Shown here: piece after piece, positions 1 through 6,727 of the stretch
Layout: every line of letters starts with the position of its first letter
How positions within the stretch are numbered: position 1 is the stretch's first letter
Assembly: GCA_026770575.1 (NCBI GenBank)
Contig: MU657539.1
Span: 9,453-22,484 of the forward strand
Direction of reading: 5' to 3'
Length of the DNA stretch: 13,032 nt
From: Pelagophyceae sp. CCMP2097
Taxonomy: Eukaryota; Sar; Pelagophyceae
The notes under the pieces: generated by a model
What the model saw: the letters and a program-made list of their open reading frames with translations, nothing else
Databases searched by the model: none
What the model was told of the DNA's origin: nothing
Position numbers and translations under genes: made by a program

Positions 1-2
1 GC

Positions 3-570
3 CCCTTCGCTGGAATAGGCCCAGCTGTGTCCAACAGGGGCTCCCTGCTCTTCGCAGCGTCCATAAACGCACTCCTCGCCCCCTACAAAGGTAAATGTCC
101 AGAAAAATATCGTACGGAATTCTTCGGAGACAGACAACCGCTCGTTTTGAACCGAAGGTCCGGCAACGCAGCTCGCGGAGCGCTCAAGCATTCACTACGG
201 CGTCCGGCGACATGTCATCGGCCTCGCCGACGCTCACAGAGCTCTCTTTGGCATCCTCCACGACTACGCCCGGCGCCATGGCATCGGCCTCTCCGCCGCT
301 CGTCAAGTGGGTGGGTCCCGTTGCGGTATATACGGGTTAATGGGCCCACGTACACAATCACTTGCGAATGGTCTCGGGTTCGATTCCCGCAGGGGGCACT
401 CGATTTTGGCGAGTGTTACCCTGGTAAGCCTCCACTCCCCAGCGGTCACGTGTCCAAGACACGAACTAAGCCCGCCCCGCGGCAACAGGATCAAGACCTG
501 CAGTAAAACCGCCAACGGAGCCGGACCAAGGCCCGGTGCATTATCGTATTTTGTCTTTCTCCACGCTTAA
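3..570 (+). CDS. 3' end of an unknown gene (partial, two exons), reading into a repeat
   Basis: I do not recognise this protein. Two stretches read as exons. The first is 3-90 in frame 3, ending in APYK plus one base, followed by a GTAAAT donor. The second starts at 158 after an AAG acceptor, and its phase matches exactly (1 + 2 bases give Gly). The proposed 67-nt intron is 91-157. From 158 to about 309 the codons end mostly in C or G, as in the transporter genes, and give a plausible chain (HVIGLADAHRALFGIL, then HDYARRHGIGLSAAR). A stop at 148-150 in this frame means translation must enter by splicing. After about 310 the same frame passes into the tRNA-like repeat and ends at the stop at 568-570. 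The last ~85 residues are therefore repeat-derived, or the gene is truncated there. The intron has a poor pyrimidine tract, so the model is tentative. Confidence 0.35.
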
Positions 571-690
571 CGTCCCGTTCCTACGGTATGCGTATGGGGG
601 AGCGTTGCGGTATATATACCGGGCCCCACAATCACCTCCAATAATAATGATCCGGTGAATCCCCTTTTGCATCCAGCGGGTCATCGCGGG
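321..690 (+). repeat. Left arm of inverted tRNA-like (SINE-like) repeat
   Basis: This arm matches the reverse complement of 1117-1480 with only scattered differences (about 90% identical by eye). It holds a perfect Pol III B-box-like motif, GGTTCGATTCC at 377-387, inside GGTCTCGGGTTCGATTCCCG. A weak A-box-like stretch lies near 322-345. No partner for the 3' GGGGGCA acceptor strand is found, so it is not a working tRNA. A hairpin CTCG/CGAG follows at 399-413. The head of the unit (TTGCGGTATATA then GGGCCC and ACAATCAC) recurs in shortened form at 604-635, so the arm itself contains a partial tandem duplication. It ends in a C-rich run near 690-700. Confidence 0.7.
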
Positions 691-1116
691 CCCCCCCCCC
701 TCAGAGGCCCTCCTCCTGGCCTCGTAAAAGTGGGTGGGTTCCCCCTCCTAGTTGCCCCTACTGCCCTCCCCTACTTGGCAAAAAAACAGAACGCTGCCCA
801 CTCGATCTTGCTTTCGTAAACTTCATGTTCTGGAATGTCGTTTTGCAATTATTGTCGTTTCTTGTGCCTCGGAGCATCGTCGGAAAATCTTCGTATGGAT
901 GAAATCAAATCTTTAGGAAGTTTATTGAAGATAATCGTTTTTCCGAACTTTTCCGAATCGAAAGGACCTGGTGTGTTTCAAAAGCCGTTTGACGACCCTT
1001 TGCGAGAAGAGAAGTCGAACGTCGCCTAAACCACGAAGAGGGTTGTTGACAGCATGGTAACATCGGCTCAACCCTGCCGAGGCCGTCGGGAGCTCTCCCA
1101 AGATGCGTAATGCCCA
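691..1116. other. Spacer between inverted repeat arms, no supported gene
   Basis: This 426-bp stretch begins with a poly-C run and is otherwise of mixed composition. The open frames in it are short (64-97 codons), overlap on both strands, show no third-position bias and resemble no family I know. I see no gene here. Confidence 0.5.
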
Positions 1117-1480
1117 CCCGTAATGAGACGCTGGGGGCAAAAGGGAATTCACCGGATCATTATCCTTGGAGGTGATTGTGGGGCCCGGTATATATACCGC
1201 AACGCTCCCCCACACGCATACCGTAGGAACGGGACGTTAAGCGTGGAGAAAGACAAAATACGATAATTATGCACCGGGCCTTGGTCCGGCTCCGTTGGCG
1301 GTTTTACTGCAGGTCTTGAACCTGTTGCCGCGGGGCGGGCTTACTGCGTGCCTTGGACACGTGACCGCTGGGGAGTGGAGGCTTACCAGGGTAACACTCG
1401 CCAAAATCGAGTGCCCCCTGCGGGAATCGAACCCGAGACCATTCGCAAGTGATTGTGTACGTGGGCCCATAACCCGCAAT
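1117..1480 (-). repeat. Right arm of inverted tRNA-like (SINE-like) repeat
   Basis: Read on the minus strand, this is the second copy of the 321-690 element, with the same B-box-like motif (complement GGAATCGAACC at 1423-1433), the same CTCG/CGAG hairpin and the same truncated second head with GGTATATATACC. The copies differ at scattered single bases and small indels, for example GGGTTATGGG here against GGGTTAATGGG in the left arm, and a 6-bp extra segment in the left arm near 327-332. A transcript across both arms could fold into a long double-stranded stem with a ~430-nt loop. Confidence 0.7.
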
Positions 1481-1871
1481 GCCCACAGTCAGAGTTAGAA
1501 CTGTGTTATGTATTTGGGGGTTAGGGTTCACGGATTTGTGAGGGTTTGGATTCCTTCGGGGATGGAATCTTCCGGATGGAATCTTCCGCAAGGGTTAAGG
1601 TTCCCTCGGCGGGAATGGGAACGGCATGATGCCGCGATGAGATGGCCCCGACAAAAGCATCGTGTTGGAAGGTATAATTATATGAGGGCTCTGGCCGACG
1701 AAGCGTCTTTCGGCTTGCACGCTCGGCGGCGCTCGCAGAGGGATCCGGCGGGCGTCTGGTTTGGGTCCATTCGACAGCATCGAGGATCTTGCCAGGCCAT
1801 GATTTACGGCAAGTCGCGGTTCGAGGTGCGCTTGACGGCCGGGTACCTCTAGCCCGAGCCATCATGTGTCT
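1481..1871. other. Intergenic stretch, no recognised gene; 14-bp tandem repeat
   Basis: Open frames occur on both strands here: 114 codons on + from 1508, and 137 codons on - across 1521-1934, partly inside the neighbouring repeat. Neither resembles a known family or shows consistent codon bias. The clearest structure is GATGGAATCTTCCG repeated twice in tandem at 1561-1588; each unit contains the near-palindrome GGAATCTTCC. A small real exon cannot be excluded. Confidence 0.4.
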
Positions 1872-2194
1872 ATGCACGAGGGGGTTCCTTGGGAAGCGCG
1901 CGCGGACGTTCTGCAGGTTCACCAAAAAACTCATTTACTGCAATTTATCGACGAAAATATTCGGCGAAAAAAAAAAATATTACGCGCTGCCTCTCCCCGG
2001 GATATTAAATCAAACCCTCACGCCTCACGCGTATAAAGCTTAAAATCCGACAACACGACCGCCGCGGCGGCGCGAACACGCCGGTACCTTCATACCCGCC
2101 AGCAGTCAACGTACCAAAAAAAAAAATGGGAACGTTCTTTTGGGCAGTTACGAAACCGACAAATCCTTGGGGATAGCCCCTACGGGGGCCCTAA
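1872..2194 (+). repeat. Dispersed repeat copy A, Helitron-like hairpin-CTAA end
   Basis: This block matches the reverse complement of about 6371-6660. Shared landmarks, in order, are TGCACGAG, GCGCGCGGACGTTCT, ATCGACGAAA, ATTCGGCGAAAA, CGCGCCGGTA-like, an A-run, GAACGTTCTTTTGGGCAGTT and GAAACCGACAAA. The right end is a hairpin (GCCCC 2176-2180 with GGGGC 2185-2189) followed by CTAA at 2191-2194, after which similarity to the other copies stops. It is about 320 bp long and lacks the satellite seen in copies B, C and D, so it is 5'-truncated relative to them. The ends resemble Helitron 3' termini (hairpin then CTRR), but this assignment is inference. Confidence 0.6.
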
Positions 2195-2431
2195 CCGGCC
2201 CTTCAAAATAGCATGGTGGTGGTAAATATCCAGTGTATACCACGGGAGAGGTATTTTACCCATAGATCATGGTATGTTCAGTTGGTTTCAATCTCAGTTT
2301 TCAGAATTCCATCGCCAGTTTTTGTGTGTGGTCAAGTTGAAGCTTGAAGCTCGGTATCGCTGCATCCGTAATTCCGTGACGTTCCTCAGAGTTTCCCGTT
2401 CTTCTGCCCTAGTGTAGTCCCCTCGCGCCTA
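2195..2431 (+). promoter_or_regulatory. Upstream region of first transporter gene
   Basis: This stretch lies between the copy A terminus and the conserved 5' block. It should hold the promoter, but I see no TATA box or other motif that I can name with confidence, and it has no similarity to the DNA upstream of the second gene. The loss of similarity at 2432 marks the left limit of the conserved leader. Confidence 0.3.
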
Positions 2432-2511
2432 CTGCACCGGCGGAGTCTCTACGGACTTCTGAGAAGCACGGTCATCACCCGGATCAAGGTAATTCTTGCG
2501 GCGGGGAGCAG
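2432..2511 (+). promoter_or_regulatory. Conserved 5' leader block of transporter gene 1
   Basis: These 80 bases match 9387-9466 upstream of the second gene at 76 of 80 positions with no gap, which appears higher than the coding exons. Two structures can form. One is a 7-bp hairpin, GGAGTCT (2442-2448) with GGACTTC (2453-2459), loop CTAC. The other is CCCG (2478-2481) with CGGG (2502-2505), enclosing CAAG (2485-2488) with CTTG (2495-2498). Three of the four differences between the genes fall in the first hairpin and none breaks a pair. An alternative reading is a short 5'-UTR intron, since AAG|GTAATT at 2486-2494 is a fair splice donor. The block ends 43 bases before the start codon. Confidence 0.55.
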
Positions 2512-2554
2512 GTAGGCAGTCGTCGTCGCGCAGCAGTCTTCGGCTTCTCGTACA

Positions 2555-4709
2555 ATGTCTCCTTCCATGGCCGGGCGCGCTCTGCAGGCGGCGGAGAAGT
2601 TCAACGTCCCCGTCGCCGGCGCCTGGGGCGTGCTCTACGGCTTGTTGATCTCCTTCTCAGTCGTGACCATCGTCGAGTTGTTCCGCAAAAAGGCGCCGCT
2701 GCAGCTCGTCGTGCGCCCGGATGATGGCTTCCTCTCGCACCGCGGCCAGTCGAAGTGGTACTCCATCGCGCTCTCCTTCTTCGCGTCCGGCATGGGCGCC
2801 TGGATCGTCTACGGCACCACGGAGCTCGGCGCCACGAGAGCCGTGTCGTGGTGGGGCGTCATCGGCTACGCGTCCGGCTCCGCGGTGCGTCTCCCGTGCC
2901 TATTTGCAAGGGGACCATTTTCTACGCCTTGTTTGAAAGGTCTTCTACCACACCCACCACTCCCCCGGCCCCGATACTTTGCAGGGGGAGCGCCCCCTCC
3001 TGGCGTTTCGTCCCCGACTTTTCCCAAAACTTCTTTCTTTAGCTGCCCGCCGTCGTGCTCTGCTGGCTGGGCCCGCTGATCAAGCGGCGCGTGGACCGCG
3101 ACGAGCGCCTCCGCCTCGGCGGGTTCTCCGCGACGGACTTTGCGCTGAAGCGCTACGGCCGCGTGATGCACCTGCACGTCTGCTGCATCTCCTGCTTCTA
3201 CATGTACATCTACATGGTCGCCGAGCTCACCACGATCGGCAACGTGCGTCGGTGGAGCGGAGGGGGCGCACTCGACGCCTTCGAAAGGAGTGCTTAAGTC
3301 GATATCAAAAATAGTCCATGGATTATATCAGGTCTATGCCCTGCTCGTGGGCAAGAACACGTCGGGCGAGGACAACACGTCTTACACCACCGCCGTCGCC
3401 ATCAGCGTGGCCGCGTTCACGTGGTTCTACACTTTGGTGGCCGGCCTCCCGGCCTCAATCCTCACGGACAAGGTCCAGGGCGTCGTGATCGTGATTCTCG
3501 TGGTCATGCTCCTCTTTTCGTGCACCACGCAGAAGCGCAACGCCGTCTCGGAAGTCCAGTTCGACCAGGCCACGGGCTGGTGCGCACGGAAAGCGAGGGG
3601 GAAAGCCTTTTTAAAGGATGATCCTCCGTTGGTAGGTTCTCCAAAGGCTTCGAGTCCCTCGTCATTTTGTGGATCGCCATCATCTCCGCGGAGCTGTTCA
3701 ACCAGGGCAACTGGCAGCGCGTCTGGGCGGCGGAGAGCGACCGGGATATGCGCATCGGCTTTGTAATTGGCGCAATCATGGTCTTCCTTGTGATGATGTT
3801 CTTCGGCATAATGGGTGCGTTGGACCTTCGTGGGGCCTTGTCGACCCTCCCGGGGTCTTGCAATGCATTCGAATCATAGAAAACCCGTATTCTTTAGGCA
3901 TGATCGCCTATGCGAACGACCGGACGGCGTATGAGTCCTACGACAAGCTCGCGTACCTCTCCTTCTTCGACCTCCTCCAGCCTCTGCCGCGCTTCTGGCA
4001 CTACGTCACCCTCGCGCTGCTGTCCATGCTCGCCGCGTCGTCGCTGGATACGCTGCAGAACGGTATTTGCAGCGTTTTGTCCCAAGACCTGCTCAACCAC
4101 AAGCTCTCCCCGAACTGGAGCAGACTAATTGTCATCGGCTTCAACGTCGCGGCGGTGATCCAGGCCGCGGACCGCATGGAGGTCGTGCCTCTCTTTCTCG
4201 TCGCGGACTTGGTCTGCGCGACGTGCGTGGGGCCCTTGTTCGCGGGCATCATGCTCGACGACCTCAAGTTCGGACGGTTCTACATCGCGGCCCCGACCGA
4301 AGTCGGCGCCTTCCTCGGAGCGTGCTCGGGCATCGCCGCAGTGCTCGTCAACGGCCACGTCAACGGCGTTCGGACGGCGAGCAATCCGTATACCGGCGTC
4401 ATTTACCAGAAGGGCCCGTTCGCTTACTTTTGGCTGATGAATACACGCTCCGACGGCACCGCCTACGACTGCGCGCTCTGCGGCACCAAGACCATGGTCA
4501 CGTTCATCATCGTGCCGCTGATTGCGTTTTTCGCGACCTTTGTCTTCTCGACGTTGGACGTCTACGTGGGCGGCGACGCGGCTAGACGCCCGTTCTTGAA
4601 GGTGCCGCGCTTGGACTCGGTCATCGACGAGGCCGTCAAGGGCGTGCCGCTGTACGACGACGACAGCGAGCTGCGCCAGCGCAACAAGGAGGTCGTGCCG
4701 TTGGAGTGA
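2555..4709 (+). CDS. Sodium:solute symporter (SSS) family transporter, paralogue 1
   Basis: Five exons, 2555-2884, 3043-3243, 3332-3579, 3636-3814 and 3898-4709, join into a 589-residue protein. The introns (158, 88, 56 and 83 nt) have GT-AG ends, three of the four in GTGCGT; phases are 0, 0, 2 and 1. The ATG has A at -3. The protein is a multi-pass membrane protein. An N-terminal extra helix (about 21-43) is followed by the SSS core TM1 (about 69-90, SFFASGMGAWIVYGTTELG). NQGNWQRVWAA (282-292) follows, and a TM8-type Na2-site segment, AASSLDTLQNG, has Ser367 and Ser368. Further helices run to about residue 560, and the tail is charged (DDDSELRQRNKEV). In this superfamily Na+ drives uptake of a solute such as urea, sugars or amino acids. 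The arrangement recalls DUR3-like and related fungal or algal members, but the substrate is not determinable. Confidence 0.88.
3580..3635 (+). other. Intron 3 of transporter gene 1, partly conserved with paralogue
   Basis: This 56-nt intron splits the Trp260 codon. Unlike the other three introns it is alignable with its counterpart at 10484-10546: both start GTGCG, share GGGGGAAAGCCTTTT in the middle, and share GATGATCCTCCGT before the TAG acceptor. Reading through it shifts the frame, so retention would truncate the protein. Confidence 0.75.
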
Positions 4710-4957
4710 GCCAGACGCCTGATCAAGTAAGGCCCTTGCCGTACGGCAGGCGCACCCGCAGATGAACGCCCCTCCCTCGCCGCGGCACCGCCCCCGGCGC
4801 AGCCTCTCGTATACGAGGCCGCCGAACCAGAGACGCGCCCGCCCGGCGCCCCTTGCCGACGCCACGCCCGCAAAGGACAACAACAGTCCTATCGGTAAAA
4901 TCCTATCATAATCAAATGCTCATCGCATCCCTGGTCTTGCTGAAGCTCCTTCGAGGT
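4710..4957 (+). promoter_or_regulatory. Conserved, structured 3' UTR of transporter gene 1
   Basis: The sequence after the stop is alignable with 11713-11970 throughout. Hairpin one is CTTGCC/GGCAGG with loop GTAC at 4739-4754. It sits where the paralogue has a different-sequence hairpin. Hairpin two at 4795-4824 is identical in both genes: CGGCG/CGCCG, a CA bulge, then GCCTC/GAGGC closing the loop TCGTATAC. Its core CTCGTATACGAG is a perfect 12-bp palindrome. Downstream the shared stretch ATCATAATCAAATGCTCATC and the following CGCATCCCTGG may lie near the poly(A) site, though no AATAAA is present there. Confidence 0.6.
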
Positions 4958-5020
4958 TAATGTCCCCGTACAAGGGGGATCGGTTATAACCCCAAGGACT
5001 TACTGTCAGGGTCAGGGTTA

Positions 5021-5361
5021 TACAGGGTGAATCCGTCAATAAGATAGTAGCCAAAGGCAACCCGTTGCCTTTGGGATCTTAAAGCGTAAGCGAATCGACG
5101 GTGCCGGTCGCCTTTGCCTTCTTAAAATATAAGATAATCGGCCTTGAGGACCGTCTTCAGCCGCCCTTGGGCGACAAATATGGCAATAAAGTTCAATAAA
5201 GTTCAATAAAGTTCAATATGGCGGAAAAAGCGCCTTTTTTTAAGATAACGTCGGCCCGCCAGCGCCTTTCGCCTTCTTAAAAAATAAGCGACTGGCGTCA
5301 GAGACCGCCTTTGCCTTAAGATAAGATAAATCCACTATCTTATTGACGGATTCACCCTGTA
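5021..5361. mobile_element. Tc1/mariner-type MITE with 28-bp perfect inverted ends
   Basis: The first 28 bases (5021-5048) are the exact reverse complement of the last 28 (5334-5361). The outermost TA on each side is best read as the TA target duplication, leaving a 337-bp element (5023-5359) that begins CAGGGTGAATCCGTC. There is no transposase frame, so it is non-autonomous. Inside are an 11-bp-stem palindrome (CCAAAGGCAAC/GTTGCCTTTGG, 5051-5074) and a three-fold tandem repeat of CAATAAAGTT at 5184-5213. It lies just downstream of the first transporter's 3' UTR. Confidence 0.8.
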
Positions 5362-5637
5362 AGCGATATCCCTTGTACGATTTAGAACACCGAACGTTGT
5401 ACGAGAAGCCGAAGACGTCGCGCTGAGTCCCACGATGCCCGGTCCTGTAGAAATTGTCTGTTATTACAAGAGCGCGCCGGAGGCACACGGAGGACCCGAA
5501 GGATACAGCCAAATCCCATTGCAATGCCCACGTAAATAATTGAAATTATTTAACTAATCGCTGAACTTTCAAATCCTCCTTATCTTTATTTTTATTATTT
5601 TATTTCTTATTGAGCTATTTATTTTTTCTTTTTTTTG
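5362..5637. other. Intergenic, with a 20-bp echo of the transporter start region and an AT-rich tract
   Basis: Bases 5398-5417 are the exact reverse complement of 2536-2555, the bases leading up to the first transporter's ATG. The match extends a few bases with one change, so the start codon position reads ACG. No transporter coding sequence follows. Bases 5570-5637 are rich in T and A on the plus strand and form the A-rich tail of the tRNA-like element next to them. No gene is supported. Confidence 0.4.
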
Positions 5638-5759
5638 CGGCCGACCAGATTCGAACCTGTGACCAAAAACTTCATCTATGATGATTCCAATGAGGCTCCT
5701 GCTCGACCTCAACTCCCAATTTTAGCAATCGCATCAACCACCAATCGCTAAATCGGCCG
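5638..5759 (-). tRNA. tRNA-like sequence, probably a pseudogene or tRNA-derived SINE
   Basis: On the minus strand the ends pair as CGGCCGA (5753-5759) and TCGGCCG (5638-5644). An A-box-like TAGCGATTGGTGG lies near the 5' end, and a near-perfect B box, GGTTCGAATCT (complement 5647-5657), near the 3' end. A short TCATC/GATGA hairpin could be a variable arm. Against a working tRNA: the T stem has a mismatch, the D loop is too long, no clean 7-base anticodon loop forms, a TTTTT run inside it would stop Pol III, and the length is 122 nt. The A-rich tail directly after its 3' end suggests retroposition. Confidence 0.35.
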
Positions 5760-5809
5760 AGTTGCTGCTTTTTTCTTCCCAAAGGTGGAACCTCACGGAT
5801 GGACCCGGC

Positions 5810-5849
5810 GACAGACAGACAGACGGACGGACAGACGGACAGACAGACA
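5810..5849. repeat. GACA/GACG tetranucleotide microsatellite
   Basis: About ten tetranucleotide units, mixing GACA and GACG, run without interruption. It is simple-sequence DNA with no coding signal. Confidence 0.9.
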
Positions 5850-5878
5850 TAATTGCCCCAAGTAATCCTTCAATCAAA

Positions 5879-5977
5879 GAACCCGAAGGGCCCTTGCCGT
5901 AAACTGACGTTGAATAAACGGCAAGGACCCTTCGGGTCCTCAAAAAACGCTCAAACTGAAAATAAAAACGTCAGTTT
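5879..5977 (+). other. Long hairpin with loop complementary to downstream bases (possible pseudoknot)
   Basis: Bases 5879-5900 (GAACCCGAAGGG then CCCTTGCCGT) pair with 5918-5938 (ACGGCAAGGACCC then TTCGGGTC) as a ~20-bp stem with few mismatches. Its loop contains AAACTGACGTT (5901-5911), the exact reverse complement of AACGTCAGTTT at 5967-5977. Loop and downstream strand could pair as an H-type pseudoknot or, as DNA, a cruciform. GGCCCTTGCCGTA also occurs in the first transporter's 3' UTR. Confidence 0.5.
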
Positions 5978-6169
5978 TGGCTCGTCTGAAGCGCCACTCG
6001 CGGCAATCGTACAGGGCCGGTCATATACCACCCCAGTGTGTATGGGCCCGCCCCGTCACATAGCCAGATTTTCGATCCCTGCGGTCCTGCAGTTGACAGC
6101 CGGGCCCGAACCTTCCCGATAAGGAGGCAAAATCAAGTCAAAATCAAGGTAAGAAGGCAAATAAAGATT

Positions 6170-6340
6170 TTATCGAGTCCATTTTATTGGGGGCAGCGCT
6201 TGTTCGCGCCCTTGCAAGGCGCCCTCCACGCGGCTGATCATTTCACGGACACCCGGGTGGGTAGGGACGCCCATAGCGACCACGCCCACGCCCGCGGGCG
6301 GCCTCCGAGAGCCAAAACTTTGCGTCACTTGAGACTGGTT
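6170..6340 (-). pseudogene. Possible orphan exon of an unknown gene
   Basis: On the minus strand a frame is open from 6340 to a TAA at 6170-6172. It reads like real coding sequence: RRPPAGVGVVAMGVPTHPG, then VREMISRVEGALQGREQ and LPPIKW. Most codons end in C or G, while the surroundings are AT-rich. No upstream exon is visible, since repeat copy B adjoins it. I do not recognise the family. It may be a remnant exon or a chance frame. Confidence 0.25.
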
Positions 6341-6727
6341 TCATCGCCGATACCCCTTGTACAATTGTTGCCCTACTCTAGGGGCCATCCTCAAGGTTTT
6401 GTCGGTTTCTTAACTGCCCAAAAGAACGTTCCTCAATTTTTTTTTGTTGGGTACTTTGACTGCCTGCGGGTATGATGATACCGGCGCGTTCGCGCAGCCG
6501 CGGTGGTCACGTGGTTGCCGTATGGGCTGTATATGCGTTTTTATTATTATTTATTTTTTCGCCGAATAATTTCGTCGATAGTTTGCAGTTACAATTGTAG
6601 GTGAGGCTGTAGAACGTCCGCGCGCTGGTTCCTGGGAACCCTCTCGTGCATCGAAGCGCGAAGGCGCGGGCAAGAGGTATTTAGTCGCTGGAGGTTTCTG
6701 TATGTTTATTGACGAAAACTATAAGCT

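Noticed and set aside
321..400. Functional tRNA gene at the left repeat arm
   Set aside because: The B box is perfect, but no acceptor strand pairs with GGGGGCA and no anticodon arm forms.
690..700. Poly-C run as a biological signal
   Set aside because: It is a short homopolymer at the edge of a repeat and could be a sequencing or replication-slippage feature.
2486..2535. Trans-spliced leader or a firm 5'-UTR intron at AAG|GTAATT
   Set aside because: The site fits a donor but no clear acceptor with a pyrimidine tract precedes the ATG, and the sequence is unlike known spliced leaders. Kept only as an alternative for the conserved block.
3580..3635. Box C/D snoRNA in intron 3
   Set aside because: GATGATCC resembles a C box only partly, no D box (CUGA) is present, and the intron is too short.
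4125..4883. 252-codon open frame on the minus strand over the last exon of transporter 1, and the 345-codon one at 10885-11922
   Set aside because: They are antisense shadows of well-supported exons with strong codon bias; the translations are Arg/Asp/Gly-rich and match no family.
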